DNA of 64,000 nucleotides from Ehretia macrophylla (GCA_037974665.1 CM075770.1:1748501-1812500); one strand, 5' to 3'. Counted from the first letter of the stretch, positions 36,805 through 50,600 are shown. Notes: generated from the letters alone by a model not told the origin. Program-made: numbers and translations.

Positions 36805-38193
36805 TGTAACAATAAATGGAGAAGAGCTCATAGATTTGGTATTAGCACATAGAGAATGTTCTAGCTTTCGTCGATGGGACTCGTAGAAGGCAGTGAAATC
36901 TGTCTCGACACTGCAAGATAAGAGAGGCATGAAAATTTTCCCAGCCTGCGAACGATTCTCCTTTTCTTATAGTGTGGTAGTGATAGGTTGTAGCTTCTAG
37001 TTTTATGTTGTCTTGCTCTACTGCCTGGTGTTGTGACCTGTACTTTAAAGGAAGAATGTTGTAGAAAGGTTCAGATCAAACTTGTTGAAACCAGCCTAAT
37101 CATGGATCAATAGAATCTTGTCATATTAATTTTCTCTCTTTGTTTTTTTGCGTGTGTGTGATCGTTTATGTGTGTTGGGTGTTAGCTTGATTTTGTTTTC
37201 TGCTTCCGTAACATTTAAACTTTGTATTTTCTTGAAGTCACTAGCAAGCTTGTTGAACATTTTATGAGTTAGATAGTCCAAGGGGAATTCGTGTCTAGGA
37301 GATTGGCAGTTCAACTCTTCTTGACCATATTGAATTCGTGATTGCTATCTGAATTTGATGGTGTCGGTTTTTATCTTATTAGGTGAGGTTGATTATATAT
37401 ACGACATAGACACCTCAGAGTGTCTTTTCATTAACAGGGTTCACATATGGGAATCAATCTCTAAAGCTCATTTAGTATTTTGATAACATGCTCGTAACAA
37501 ATAGAACAAATCCATTGGTAACACATCTTGAACCAGAATTCTCACTACCTTCCATATATATCTGCCCTTCGCTAAAGTGAGCCCTGGAGGACTTGGCGCA
37601 CGCATGTGGCAAAATACGGAGATAACTTGAGGTTAGGGATGAACAACCAACTGACCAACAAGTGCATTAACGCGCTAGAAGGAATGCAGCAAAAACCACA
37701 ATTAAAATGACAGTAAATGAGAATATCATTACGATGATGATAAAATTGAGAAAGCTTTCATCGTTTTATTGCCATTGCAAGTATTGTTGCAAGGATCAAG
37801 CAATGAATGATTGCTTTGCTTTACATAGATACTACAATGTCGACATTCCTGGAACCGAAAAGCTTACATATTCTAAGGCTAAACATCATATGCACCCGGA
37901 CGCAGAACCGGTATACTCTTCTATCACAAGTGCAGGCAAACATCCAACGGATAATAGATACTAGTTTATGTACATGATCATCATCTTCACGATCACTGTA
38001 AGCTTTGAGCCAATGGTGTGTTGCTTTAGCTGTACAACTTCACCTCAGCAAAAGCCGGAAGTTTTGATACTGAATGTAAAAAGCTAGGTACCTAAAAATT
38101 TGTGTGGTGTTGACGTAACAATACTGGGATTGATATTGCTCGGTAGGGATGCTTCATCCACCTTGATTTCATCGTTTCACGAATGCAGTGTCA
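36805..38193. other. Convergent intergenic region (3' ends)
   Basis: The TMN gene and the beta-galactosidase gene end towards each other here. The first 300 bp are probably TMN 3' untranslated sequence, with CAATAGAATC near 37110 as a possible weak polyadenylation signal. On the minus strand GGCAATAAAACG near 37755-37766 is a candidate polyadenylation signal for the beta-galactosidase transcript. No other gene is seen. Confidence 0.45.
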
Positions 38194-41100
38194 TCAACTG
38201 CAGATAGCCTCAACAGAGAGTTTCTTCATAACATTTGGACATGGATCTCCTCCAAAGATCTCGGGTGCTACAGTTACAGCACAAGATTGCTGTCCAATGC
38301 AGTCCTGCAAGATAATGTACGATAATTCAGGAAAATCTAGCAATCACAGACCCACATACAATCAGTGGCTTAAATTCCTATACATTGTTCTCGTGAACTT
38401 TTCGCTTTAAGGACTTATTGATAAATCTGGCCAGGGGACTGGTAGCACGCTTGAGCTCTATTTTGATACTACCAGGACGAAAAGGAGGAAATAGAGAAAA
38501 AGCTAAAGAAAAAGCTAAGGAAAATTAGAAACAGGTGAGAAGGCTGGAGAAGAACAAGTCTGTCTTTTGCCGAAACCTAAACACCAAAAACAACCAATTT
38601 AGAATCAGCATAATTTGATAAGTAACGTATATACCTTTTCAAAAGCGTCATAGGACTTATGGGCATGGCAACTTCCCTCACGGAAGCTTCCACAAGTCCC
38701 CACTGGTGTGCCAAAGCTAGCAAATTTTATCGATATGATCTTCTGGCCAGGTGCACACCACAGATGAGCTTTAGGCTGCAGTGGTCTGTTGACTTTACCC
38801 GATGCTTGCATCTGCCAGTTCACTAATGTTGGTTGCCATTCATATATATCTGCACATACACTTGCTATTTCTCGTTTCACCAAGGAGATTCCACTAGGAT
38901 TTCCACCCCATTCCTCAAATACAACCAGCAAATTCCCACTTGGACGCAGCCAGGAGCGAGGAACATGGTACCTGAAGAATTCCACAGAGGTCAGTCAGCT
39001 TCTTAAATATATGATACAGAAAAAGTTGAAACTCAGCATTTGGCATACCATCTTTGAGAAGCCTTCCCACAATTACTTAAGCATTTTTTCTCATTGAACC
39101 ATCCTGCATAATTACAAGCGCCACAAGTACCGGTTGCTTTGTATGCAGGCCAGTATCTTCCAATGTGTTGACCATTTATCCATATTTGACCTTTACCCAT
39201 GTTATTCATGTCCAAAGCCAAAGGCTCATTTCCACCTGGAGCATTGAAGGTTGTCTGGAGATTCACCATGAACGTTAGTGGACTTCTTAGAAAAGGTTAA
39301 ATTATTTTGAAGTCATTCAAAAATAAAACAAAAGTTTTGGTATAAAAAATCTTTAAGACCATTTATTGTGCACAATTGCATTAAGGATCAACCTTTTTAT
39401 CGGTGAAAAGTTTTCCTGAAAAACCCCACATCCCACTCACCCAGTGCCCAAGATAACGAAATAGTGAAACCAAACATGAGAGTTTCTCAGACACAAAATT
39501 TATTTCGTTGAACAGAGGACTAATCTCACTAGAATTGTAAACAGAAGTCAGAGACATAATACTGTCAAATTCGTGCTCTTTGCGAACACTTGCTTTTGAT
39601 AACCTCCAAGGAGTACAATTCCCATTTAGTGAGGAATGGTATGCATACCTTATACCATGTCAGGGGTTGATTCTGAGCCATAACAGAACCTTCAAACCAC
39701 TCAACAGAAGAGCTTCCACTGATAGAATGAAGGCCCAAAGCTTCTCCTTTTAGACCAACCTGCACAAAACACAGTCTATTAATCATCAAAGATTTATGCG
39801 ATCTTACATTTAGGAATTTAGATTGGATGTTAGAACAACCTTGTAAGTCCACTTCTGCCAAGATAAGTCTCTTCTCCCCTCATTAAGACCGCTAAGTGAA
39901 ACGGGGCCAAGTACACCGGCATTCCACGTTTCGAAATGTGGACCAACATTCTGAGTTCATAGACATGCAGAAGCTGGCATTAGAAGTGTCTTACAATCAA
40001 AATTTCATTTGAAACAGATCTCTTGGAATGTGCATTTTGTTTGTAAACACATTATTCATGCCTGCTAAAGACCACGAGTAAATCTATGTGCATGTGCAGG
40101 TGAAATTACATATACGTGTACAGACAGATACACACACACACACAAGAAAGAAAGAGAGAGCCAACCGGTAGACCAACAGCAACGCTCAGGAGTGAAATCT
40201 TGTTGATACCAGCTCTCAGATTTACACCTCGACTGAAAGTAAGCTTTGGGTTTTCCAACCTTCCATAAGCAGATCCTGCCAAAATTAGAGTCGGATATGG
40301 TAAGTTAATAAAAAAATCTATCATAATCTGCACTAAATTAGACGAAAATATAACCCTTTACCATCTTACTGCCTACCTGCTAATTGACCATTGATGAAAA
40401 CATGCAAAGCATGGCCAGCAGACATTACAGTCAGAACAGGCCATTTTCCTCCTCTCAGAAATCCTTCATTGGAGTTTATCTTGACACTAAAACATTAAAA
40501 CAATTATGGTAAGCCTCAAATTAATACAACCAATTTACAGGAGAAAAGAATAATTTTTTTCGCTAAACAGGAGAAAAGAATTATTAAGAGAACTTTCGCA
40601 CGACTTACTCTGTCGTATACCATAGATAGTCAGAAAGATCCCAGGTGGTATTGATCTGCTCCAACAACCCAGACGTTGTGAATGTATTGTCTAGATAAGA
40701 TGCTGTCTCATCAGTGTATGATTGCCAAGAGAATCCACGGCTAACAGGATCCATCCTCATCTGAGCACTTTGAGCGCCAACCTTCACAAGAAATTAGCGT
40801 TTAGGTCATCATGTTTTATATCACATCACGTTCTGTGTGTACATCAATATCTATTAAATGGGAAAAGTCTCGTGAACTATGTTACTATGTTTCGTAGTGT
40901 GGAGTAATCTTTAAAACAAGACTAGTTCAGCATAAATGCTTCAAGGAAAATTATCTACTCACCCTAGCAGTATTATAGACTGTGTTCTTGCAGTCAGGAA
41001 GAATGCTAATAGACCATGGCGGCAAGTTATAATGCAGATTCCCAAAAGACACCTTAGCAAAAGAATGCTGGTCATAGTTTGCGAGGAATGCAGCACAAGC

Positions 41101-44100
41101 TCCCGACTTTGATTTAAAAACATGGGCCTGCAGTGACAAATGATAGTAAGGTGAGTGTTACACTTCCAGTTACAGATATGCTAATTGGTTCCAAGATGAC
41201 CAAAGTCGACCTAACCTCTTGATAGCGTCCCAGTGGTGTCACGGTAGGATCTCCAGATACCAAAGCTGGCTCACATAGCTTTATTGCTCTATGCAGATCC
41301 TTCAGATGTCCCCACTTGGGTTGCCGATAGAGTCCTGGATAGAGAAAGCCAGAGCTTTCATTAATTTAGACAATGACTTTGTAGCTTATTGAGAATTTAC
41401 TGATTTCGACACGCTATATATATATGATAATTTCAAGACACTAAATATATATGATAATGACAAACTCTATAGAAGCCAAGCGAACTCATTCTGAACATGT
41501 CAATTTCAAGAAAATCCGGGAGGTATGACGTCGTATAGATTGCTATTTCTTTAGCTTGGACACTGCTCATTTTTATCACACTAGATAAAAAAAGTTAATT
41601 TACAAGCCATGAGGGATGATGTATAAAATGCGAACTACATGTTCAGTAAAAAATCCAACAGAAATTTAATTCTCAAAAGTTAATCCTGCAGGCGTACCAT
41701 ATTCATCAAGGGGAGCATCATAGTCATAGCTAGTGGCAATAAAAGGACCACCAGCAGTCCTCCCAAAGTTTGTTCCTCCATGATACTGGAAAAAACAAAA
41801 GCACGGGAAAACAGAATAAATTAGGTTGCATAATTTATAAGAAAATATTGATTAGGATAATAAAACAACAAACAAACTTACCATATAATAGTTAATGAAA
41901 GCACCTCCCTTCTGAATAAACCTCGCAACAGAAAAAGCCAAATCTTCAGCTGGACGATAAGGAACTGCTCCTCCAAATTCAGTAAACCTGCAAATCTCGA
42001 TATAAAGAGATGATCAGTCGGAAAATCTTAAGTAGTCTCCCATGAATTCAGCTCTTCCATAGACATGAGGATTCAAAAATTCTGCCACAACACTGAAATA
42101 CAAATCTGAACTTACCAGCCAGTCCAGGCTTCAGTCCAAATCTTGGGTTTATAAGCCTTATTCGGAGAGAAATAGTCACAGTAGAAACCGTTGCAGGCAT
42201 TAATCTGATCAGGATGAATATGAAATATTTTAAATTCAAATGAAATAGTTAATAATATACAACAAAATAATTCGAAATAGACAATAATATATTTTTATTT
42301 ATTCTGGTAACATAAAATACACTTTCCCAGACTACATGCAATGGAAGTTGAAAGTTGAAGGTTGAAAGTTGAAACAGAAATATTTTAATGAAGGAAAGAG
42401 GATGACCAATAGTCAGGACATTCAATAAAGACAAAAAACAGAAAAAGAGGAGTGAGAAAAGAAATGAAATTCAAACCATGTGCAGGGTTCAGACACTTTC
42501 AAGATTTCATCCATGACTGCAGAAGGGGATGACACTTTTGGGAAACTCTTAAAAATGTTATAGCCAGATGGTCCGGCTGAGTGTGTAGGGGCATAAGATC
42601 CACTCTCCACTCAACCGAATGACCGACTGTAACGTTTAACATTTTTAAGCTTTTCCTGACACTTTTACTGTTTTACATAGGAGGCACAGTAAGAATTGGG
42701 GGAACATAGGTATGAAAACCATCAAGAGTCAAAATGAGATTAAGACAAATAGAAAGTCTTAAATACATATTTTGCAAAAAGCAGTGACACTTACAACAGG
42801 ATCAGGGGCATCATCTTGCTTGCACATGACCCACGGAACACCAGTCTTAAGATCCACAGCCATCTTAGCTGCCCATTGCGTATAAGCTCGACCAGCTGCA
42901 CCAAGTTCATACTCCATCGGACCATATTCATTCTCAATCTGTTGCAATACAGTTTTAGAAGTAAGACATTTTTCAAGATTGCTTTTGCTGAAGTCATCTA
43001 ATAAAGATCATAAGGAGATAAGAAAAAACAATAAAGTGCAGCATTTTTAGTACCTGAGACATAATAATTGGACCACCTTGGGATTCAAATCACCTCTCTG
43101 CTTTCATCATATTCACAATCTTGGTGGTAAATTTTTGCCTTGCAGCCTATTACATCATTTGATAAACAAAAAGTTAAGGCAGAAATTCATAAACCGATCA
43201 CATCAATTGATGTTAAACACGAAAAAGATCACAACATAAATGGAAAAATTCACAAGGACAGCTGCCTAACCTTGAAAGGACCATTATCAGTTCTAAAACT
43301 TATACCACGAACATACTTTAGCCAAACTGGAAAACCCCTGAAATTGAGAAAACACGCCTGGTTACAACACAAAACGTTTTGCCAAAAACAGAGGTATTCT
43401 TAAACGAAATGCTAACTTGAAACATTACCCGAAGTTCCATTCAGCACAAACATATGGTCCAATCCTTAGATGAACATAAAGCCCTGCTTGCTTCACTAAC
43501 TTAATGAACTTGTACAAATCATAATTTCCCTCAAAATAATACTACAAAGTAAACAATAAAGAAACAAACTTTAGCTAATACTTTTTAAGAAATAAAAATA
43601 ATCAACAAAAAAGGAAGCTAATTTATTTACTTTTCCAGGTTGAGGCTCATGTCCATTCCAAAAAACATACGTTTGGATAACATCTAATCCCCCTTCTTTT
43701 GCCTTCTGTATAAGATCTGGCCACATCTGCCACACCCCAAAGAAAAAGAAAAAAAAAAAAAAAAAACAGAGCACAATAAGTAAAGACAAAAAAGATGGAA
43801 TCTTTATAGTTCATTTAGAGTTGAGAAGAGAAAAAAATAGGCTAAGAAAAGACTCAAAAACACAAATAAAAGACATTCATTAGCAAGAAACATGGAAAAT
43901 ATGAAGGGGAAAAAAAACCCAAAAAAGCGAAAAAGGAAAAGGCAAAACACAAATAAGTAAACATTAGAAAGATACAATCTTTATATCCCATTTAGTGAAA
44001 AGAAGAGAAAAAATGCTAAGAAAACACAAACAAAGCAATAAAGAAAAATAAAAACAAAAACAAAAAACAATAACATGAAAAAGGTACAATCTTTATATCT

Positions 44101-44538
44101 CATTTAATGGAAAGAAATTGACGAAAGAAGAATTTAGTGAAAAGAAGAGAAAAAAGCTATAAAACAATAAAACAAAAATAAAACAAAACAAAAAAATAAA
44201 GTAAAAGAAAGTAAGTAAACACGGAAAAGATACATTCTGTATAGCTCATTTTTAGTGAAAAGAGCAGAAAAAAGCTAAAAAACACACACAAAAACACACA
44301 CAGAAACATGGAAAATGTTGAAAAACCCAAGAAGTACATTAATGAGACATAAATAATGTACCTCAGGTGTGCTTCTTGGATAGTGAATGGATCCAGAAAT
44401 GAGTATTCTTCTTTGTCCATTCACAATGATGGCCTTATGGTCATATGAAACAGAAGCTTCTCCACATGAAAACCATGTCCACATTAACACCATCACCAAT
44501 GCTTTCCACATTACATTTTTCAACACCATTTTCACCAT
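38194..44538 (-). CDS. BGAL: GH35 beta-galactosidase with SUEL lectin domain, interrupted by one TGA
   Basis: Secreted cell-wall enzyme that removes terminal beta-galactosyl residues. Exons: 44362-44538, 43631-43726, 43429-43541, 43271-43337, 43054-43146, 42795-42938, 42116-42204, 41882-41987, 41698-41785, 41216-41334, 40963-41127, 40609-40781, 40377-40486, 40166-40275, 39840-39950, 39649-39759, 39049-39254, 38635-38971, 38194-38304. They sum to 2526 nt (842 codons with stop) and all junctions are GT-AG and in phase. A signal peptide covers about 1-28. The GH35 signature [13 protein letters not shown] is at 175-187, with likely acid/base Glu 186; the likely nucleophile is Glu 255 in TEAWTGW. 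The SUEL domain is at about 760-841. Codon 170 reads TGA (43090-43092) where relatives have Leu, so a full protein needs readthrough, or the base is an error or a null allele. Confidence 0.9.
43727..44361 (-). other. First intron of BGAL with diverged repeats
   Basis: A 635-bp A-rich intron. Four imperfect copies of a segment containing CAATCTTTATAT-like, TTTAGTGAAAAGAAGAG and AAAAGCTAA-like motifs recur near 43790, 43970, 44080 and 44225. They suggest tandem growth of the intron. No gene is seen. Confidence 0.6.
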
Positions 44539-44632
44539 TCTTGCATTAAACAAATAAATATCTCCAAACTCCTTAAACCCTTTTGCCTAAAGCTTTCACC
44601 TTTACAAAGCTTTGGCTTTTTTAAGTTGTTTT

Positions 44633-44662
<30 letters not shown>
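44633..44662. repeat. CA microsatellite in BGAL 5' leader
   Basis: An uninterrupted (CA)n run of about 15 units lies 95-125 bp upstream of the BGAL start codon, within the predicted 5' untranslated region. Confidence 0.9.
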
Positions 44663-44666
<4 letters not shown>

Positions 44667-44887
44667 TTCTATTTCTATGTTTCTTTTTATAGTACAAAGA
44701 AAGATGCAAGCATAATGAGAGGCAGAAACTGTATCTAAGAGAATGCAAATAGTTTTTTTTGTTTGTTGTCTATAAGGTTGATGAATATTCTTTCTGTGAG
44801 AAGAAGAAAAAAATGTAGAGATAGTTTTGTTTTAACTGTAGTAATGTTATAAGTGTACTTGCAAAAAAATAGGTGCTTCGAAGCTGG

Positions 44888-44898
44888 TTTTATATATG
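44888..44898 (-). promoter_or_regulatory. Likely TATA box of BGAL
   Basis: The minus strand reads CATATATAAAA about 350 bp upstream of the start codon. This implies a leader of about 320 bp. The foldback MITE at 44955 begins only about 57 bp further upstream. Confidence 0.45.
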
Positions 44899-44954
44899 CA
44901 AGGATGGGTAGTTTTGGAAGTGACATGGGGCCAATTTTTGGCATGGTCCACTTA

Positions 44955-45293
44955 GGTTATCTTTAGTAGAGGTAGTAAAATAAAAAATATGTCAAATTTA
45001 AAAAATAAAAAATATGTTAAATTTGAAAATTTTTAGAGACTCAAACATTATTTTTAATTTAAATATATATGGGACTTACTATTTTTTACAACTTTTAATG
45101 TAAAATGGGTCTCTAAATTACATTTGGGGCTCTAAATTTAGCACTCCAAATGTAATTTAGAGACCCATTTTGCATCAAAAGTTATAAAAAGTAGTGGATC
45201 TCATGTATATTTAAATCAAAAATAATGTTTGAGTTTTTAAAATTTTTCAAATTTAGCATGTTTTTTATTTTACTACCTCTACTAAAAATAGCC
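44955..45293. mobile_element. Tourist-like foldback MITE, 339 bp
   Basis: The whole element is one long inverted repeat: GGTTATCTTTAGTAGAGG at the left faces GGCTATTTTTAGTAGAGG (reverse complement of the right end). Pairing continues almost to the centre near 45125-45140, where AAATTACATTTGG meets its complement. TTA at 44952-44954 and 45294-45296 is a 3-bp target duplication, typical of the PIF/Harbinger superfamily. There is no coding capacity. Confidence 0.85.
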
Positions 45294-46831
45294 TTAAGTG
45301 GGTAGTTCTTTTTTCTTTTTTGACTAAAAGCAAGTAATTTTATTCATAAAATAAAAATATTTACATAAAAAAATCCCCTCAATTGAAAGACTATCTTATT
45401 TTTCCTCTAAATTCCAAGTGGGTACCACCTTAGACTTGTGGGGATGTTCATTCAATTAGGTTAATTGCCTAACCTTTGTTGTGTATTTCCCAAAGTAAAA
45501 GAATTTTGTATGTTATATCAAAATTACACGTAATATATTTGCTATTAGCCTCCAAGGGAATAGTTTAGTGACAATAAGGAGAGCTAAAATTCGGTATATA
45601 CTTGAATTCGAAACTCATTTATTACATATTAAAGATAATAAGTTACATTCTAAAAAATAAGATCTTTAGATATTTATGATTACAAAGAGTCTAACGTGCA
45701 AATTCAATAAAATATATAAGATTTTCTAAATTAAGCATGTTGTTTTTAGTTTTTTTGGTTGTTGAGGTGGGAATTTAGTCGACGGAAATCAATCACCGAT
45801 TTTTTAAGTGGAGTTTGACTACTAGATTTTTTGGTAGAGTCCGATTACTAATTTTTTTGATGTAACTCGATCACAAACTAATAAACTCATAGGTGTAACG
45901 GTATGTCTAAATTTATACACCAATTCCATCAAAAAATTAATTTTAATTGATTATAATATAAAAATCTTTGAGTGCAATAAATTTTAAATCTATATTCTAC
46001 AAATTGCTCCACCCGTATATTACCATTTGAGCTACCGTAGAGGGCCATTTTGTTTTATTTTGGTACAAGGGTTTTGGAGAAGAAAAGGGATCTTCTGAAT
46101 TTTTTGGATTAATTTAATGTGAAACGTTAAAGCTTTGTTTGGGTGTTGTGTGAAAAAAAAGTGAATTATAACGCGTATTGGTGCACAAATATTCTATCCA
46201 CTCAATCCCATGCGGTCGGCTCCTGCTTTAAGGCCAAATGCCTTATGTTTGTTTTTACTCTCTCTTTCCCCAAACGTCGTCTAGCGCGTCACAACACGTT
46301 CTTCGGCTAAACTATTGTAATTGCAATTTGTATTCACGTGCTCTTAAATGCGTGTAGTGGCATCTTTCTCGATAATTACGATCACTATAGTTCATGTTTT
46401 TTGTTTAGTTTAGTTAATCACTTTTTGAAATTTGAATAATTTGTCTGTCACGAGGTTAGGTTCAAAACTCACGAGACAATTCACTAGGCTGCTATGAATG
46501 GACTATGAGCAGCTCATACTTTGGTTAGAGGCGGATTCAAGAATTTTTCAGTACAAAATTATGAACAATAATTTTTTTATTTTTCTTTGTTTTTGTAGGA
46601 AACTCTTTTCAGGTAATATTTATGAACTTACACTGAGATCAAATCTCAAGACACATACTTCTATCTAGAGAAATTATAATTCATATGAGTTTAACACGAG
46701 ACCTACCGAAATTGGCCTAAAGAAAAACTAGTTCTCTAATTGATTAAAAATTATGACATGAACAAGTCTTTCACTCACCCCGAGACCTTCTAGTTTCTAG
46801 GGCTAGATTAACTCCTTGGGTGGTTCTAATA

Positions 46832-47003
46832 GTGATACATTCTCAGTGTTTAGATGAGCATGCATCACTTTCAGCTTAGTTTTCTAATAATTCAAGCGTC
46901 AACAGCATTCAAGAATAATGATGTATTCTTAGTGTTTAGATGAGCAAATATCACTTTCAGCTTAGTTATCTAACAATTCAAGCGTCTACAACATTTGAAT
47001 TCG
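46832..47003. repeat. 86-bp imperfect tandem duplication
   Basis: Two adjacent copies share AGTGTTTAGATGAGCA (46845 and 46931), ATCACTTTCAGCTTAGTT and AATTCAAGCGTC. They differ at several sites. Confidence 0.8.
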
Positions 47004-47613
47004 ATGATTTAATTTGACATTAGAGATTGGAATCTCATGTAGTTGTTGAAGAGTTACACTTTTTCTATAAGGGTCTAAATCACATCAATTTTTTTTTTTA
47101 TTGAATATTTTGTTATTAGTTGTCTTGCATTAGTGTCTTAATTTTTTCTATCATAAACACGCAATTAGATCCACTAATGAGTATGCCCAATAATTGTTTG
47201 TTGGGACATCTTTGTAAGTTCCATTAATAATTACTTGCTACATGCATGTATTACAAAGATGATGCCTCTTGTGATTGTTTAATTAGGGTTGAATTAACAA
47301 CAGAGATTGTTGGTACCATTTTTATTTATTTATTTAATAATGAAAGTCGAAATCGTAATTTAAATTTTAAAATTTTTAAGTACAACGAATTGCTTTTTAT
47401 TATTCTTAAATACTAAACATTATTTTTTTGTCCAGTGATGGGATTAAAATTTTACCAAGTCTAGTAAACTATGTTTTTTTAATACAAAAAAATAGTGGTG
47501 AGAAGTACTTATGATGGCGTATGTGGGCTAAAGAGATAGCAGGATAAATTATTCATGCTAAAAATGTACCAACACTTTTTACTTTTTTAACTAGGTTGTC
47601 ATTTACTACACTT

Positions 47614-47632
47614 TTTTTTTTTTTTTGAACGA
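47614..47632 (-). mobile_element. Tail-only retroposition scar
   Basis: TCATTTACTACACTT occurs at 47599-47613 and again at 47633-47647. Between the copies are 19 bp consisting of a T run plus GAACGA. A perfect 15-bp target duplication around little more than a poly(A) tail (minus strand) is what an extremely truncated LINE or SINE insertion would leave. Confidence 0.6.
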
Positions 47633-50600
47633 TCATTTACTACACTTGGATATGTAAGAATCTAAAAAAAGTTTAGAAATCTAGGAATCATTCATATGGC
47701 AGCATATGAAATTCGATTATGTAGGTTGAGAGTGACCAAGTCAGTACGTTTTGACCACTAAAAAATTCTATTAATTATTGTTGAATATAATAAATTTATC
47801 TATAATAATTTAAATTTTAAAATGAAATAATAATTTAATATGGTATTATTGTTTAGATCACCAAACTTCACTCATTTAAAAAAAATATTCACGTGTAAAG
47901 TTCAAAACAAATCTCACCTATGTGTATATAAGGAAGCTTTTAAAAATAACAAATAAATATAATAATAAACCACTCTAACACTTAAGTTTTAAATGATGTG
48001 ATAATTTAATATTTATAAATGTCAAGTGACATCAATTTGCTGCAGCATAGTACATATAACCCGCTTGCATATTTAATCAAATTCTTAGGTCATTTTCCAT
48101 TTGAGATTTGTATTGAGGTAAAATGTTTTTGTCCGACATACAAATTATACACATGGGTATCTTTATAATTTAATTTGAAAAACTTACATCGATTAATATT
48201 AAAATAAAACGATCTAATATATAATTCAACCGAATGATATGAGAGTTGGACAAAAGCTTTATGTTGCAGTAAAACAATCCTTTCAAAACTACAGCACACT
48301 TAACCTAATCGATTAATGAAGGCTATCCAAATTGCTATTCAGAGGGATCTAGTTGTATGATAATTTGCGAAAGATTTCTCTTCAACAAATGGTTATTCGG
48401 CCATCTAATATATATGTGAGACTCATTTTTTATTTCACAGTTCAACAATCGTTTATCGAAAAGGATAATTTTTCATCTAATGCTCTCTCACTAGTTCTCT
48501 CTCTTGCGCTTTTGCTTGATTTTTCACTAGAGAAGCAACAAAGCATGTGAGAGAAACTTTCAGTTTGAGTAATCAAAATGGGACAGATGGTTTACTTGCC
48601 GGGAGGAGAAAGGGAAAGAAAATGGAAAGGAAAAAGCTTGGTGAAATAAGCTAATATTGTTAGTGCTCTGTTATTAGTCCCTTCAAGGAAGCAAAAGAAA
48701 GTAAAAACACGGTTTCATGCACTCTTCCTCCACTAACCCTTGCATTATGATTGCATGCACCTACCTGCATGTCTCTATCTTCCTTTATTTTATCTACACC
48801 CAAATACGAAGGATCGAAAGACTCGACACAATGATAAAGTTATCATAAAATATAAGGTAACATGTTAAGGGTGCGACATAAAATAGATCCAAAATGAATT
48901 TGACCATTCTTCGGATTTTTCATATAACGGAAGATTCGTGCATCGAACTATCCTTTATTCACAAACAAATAAAGAATTATTAACTCTTTGATAATTGAGC
49001 TGACTATTATCATATTATGGGTAACTCCTTGCTCAATTATAGTATAATGTGCACGTCTTCTAATACAGAAGGCCATTTACACCTCAAACAAGATCCTTGT
49101 TTGGTAGGACAACATTATACAACAAGGAGTTATTTAATTTGTTTATTGAATTGGAAATCAAAACGAAAGTGTTGCCCTATGAAACTGCATGAATAGTGGG
49201 AATCGAAAATTCTTTCTAATTAGTTGACCATGCACATTATTAATAATTGAGATCTGAAACATGAGGTGTTAAATAATTACAAGGATAATTCAAGTATCTG
49301 CCAAAGAGCTATTAATTTGTCTCTTCATAAATCAATGTGAATGAAGAATTGGAAGTCAACATATTAGTTGTACTTGATCATTTTAAGTAGAAAATATGAT
49401 TCATGAGATTATGTAATATTTTCTCTAATATATAATATCTTCGTAACTAAATTATTTGTCCCAAAAACAATAATAAAAAAGTAAAATAGTACTCATACCA
49501 ATATTGAAGTTGAGAGAACCATTTTTTTTTTCCTTTTACGAGAAATTATAGATACTTAAGCCTCCCGAACGAGACTGGGATTAGTCTTTTATAGCTCCCT
49601 TTGTGTTTCCCTTTTATTAATTAGACATTCTACTCTACATTTCTAGTTGTTCTAATATATATATTTTTTTTAATGTCTTCAAATAAAAAATAAATTAGGA
49701 AGAACAAAGAAACAACGAAGAAGGAAGAAAGAAGCATAATGCAATTGAAAATTTTCAAAAAAATATAAAATAAAAAGGTCCAAGTTAAAGAATAATTAGT
49801 ACATTTTCCAATGTAAAAGCTCAATAATCTTTAAGAGATCATGGGCTTATTTATTTATTTATGTACTATCAAATATTATTCCCTCACATGTCCAAGCCAA
49901 GTTCCAGATAAAATGGGTCAAGGACATGAAACCCAAATATGTGAGGTAATTAATTACATCAGCTTTCATTTATAATATTTTTTAATTGATCTCTCACGTC
50001 AAGTCAACTTCCTACTAATTATTAATTAAATGAACCATGGAAAAACTAGCAGTCTTACCACTGTGGCAAACAAGCTGTAAGACTTAATTAATAGCAGCTA
50101 ATTTTTCAGACAAGAGTTTAATAATCTACAGATGTACTTGATTTGTTCACTTGACTAATAACAACTGATTTCTAGGGCATTTGGGATTTCATCGTAATAT
50201 TATGACGTTCGAAAAAGATCAATAGTGATAAATAGTAATATAATTATGATAAAATAATTTGCCCCACTAAATATGGAGAATATTATAAGGGGATTCAAAT
50301 GTTGGACGCATAGAGCCATTTAATTGACATCAAACTGTAATGAAATTGCTCAAGTCAAATGACTATCTAAAAACAAATTTTGACCAATTACAACAAAATT
50401 AGAGTATATCATACCATTCAAAGCTGGAATTATTCATTTTTGGTTATTTAATTAGCCCAGGCTAGATAAATAATAAGAATAAAACAAATAGCAAAACTTT
50501 TTTTTTTTCGCTTAATGAGTACTCATTAATTATGTCTTCCATCCATTAGTTTCCAAAGTGGTCTAAAATGCATTCTAATGATCAAATGGGGCTTTCATAA

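Noticed and set aside
35907-36809. Plus-strand overlapping frames within the last TMN exon
   Set aside because: Out-of-frame shadows of the real 371-codon membrane domain, rich in Cys and Trp as expected of shifted hydrophobic codons.
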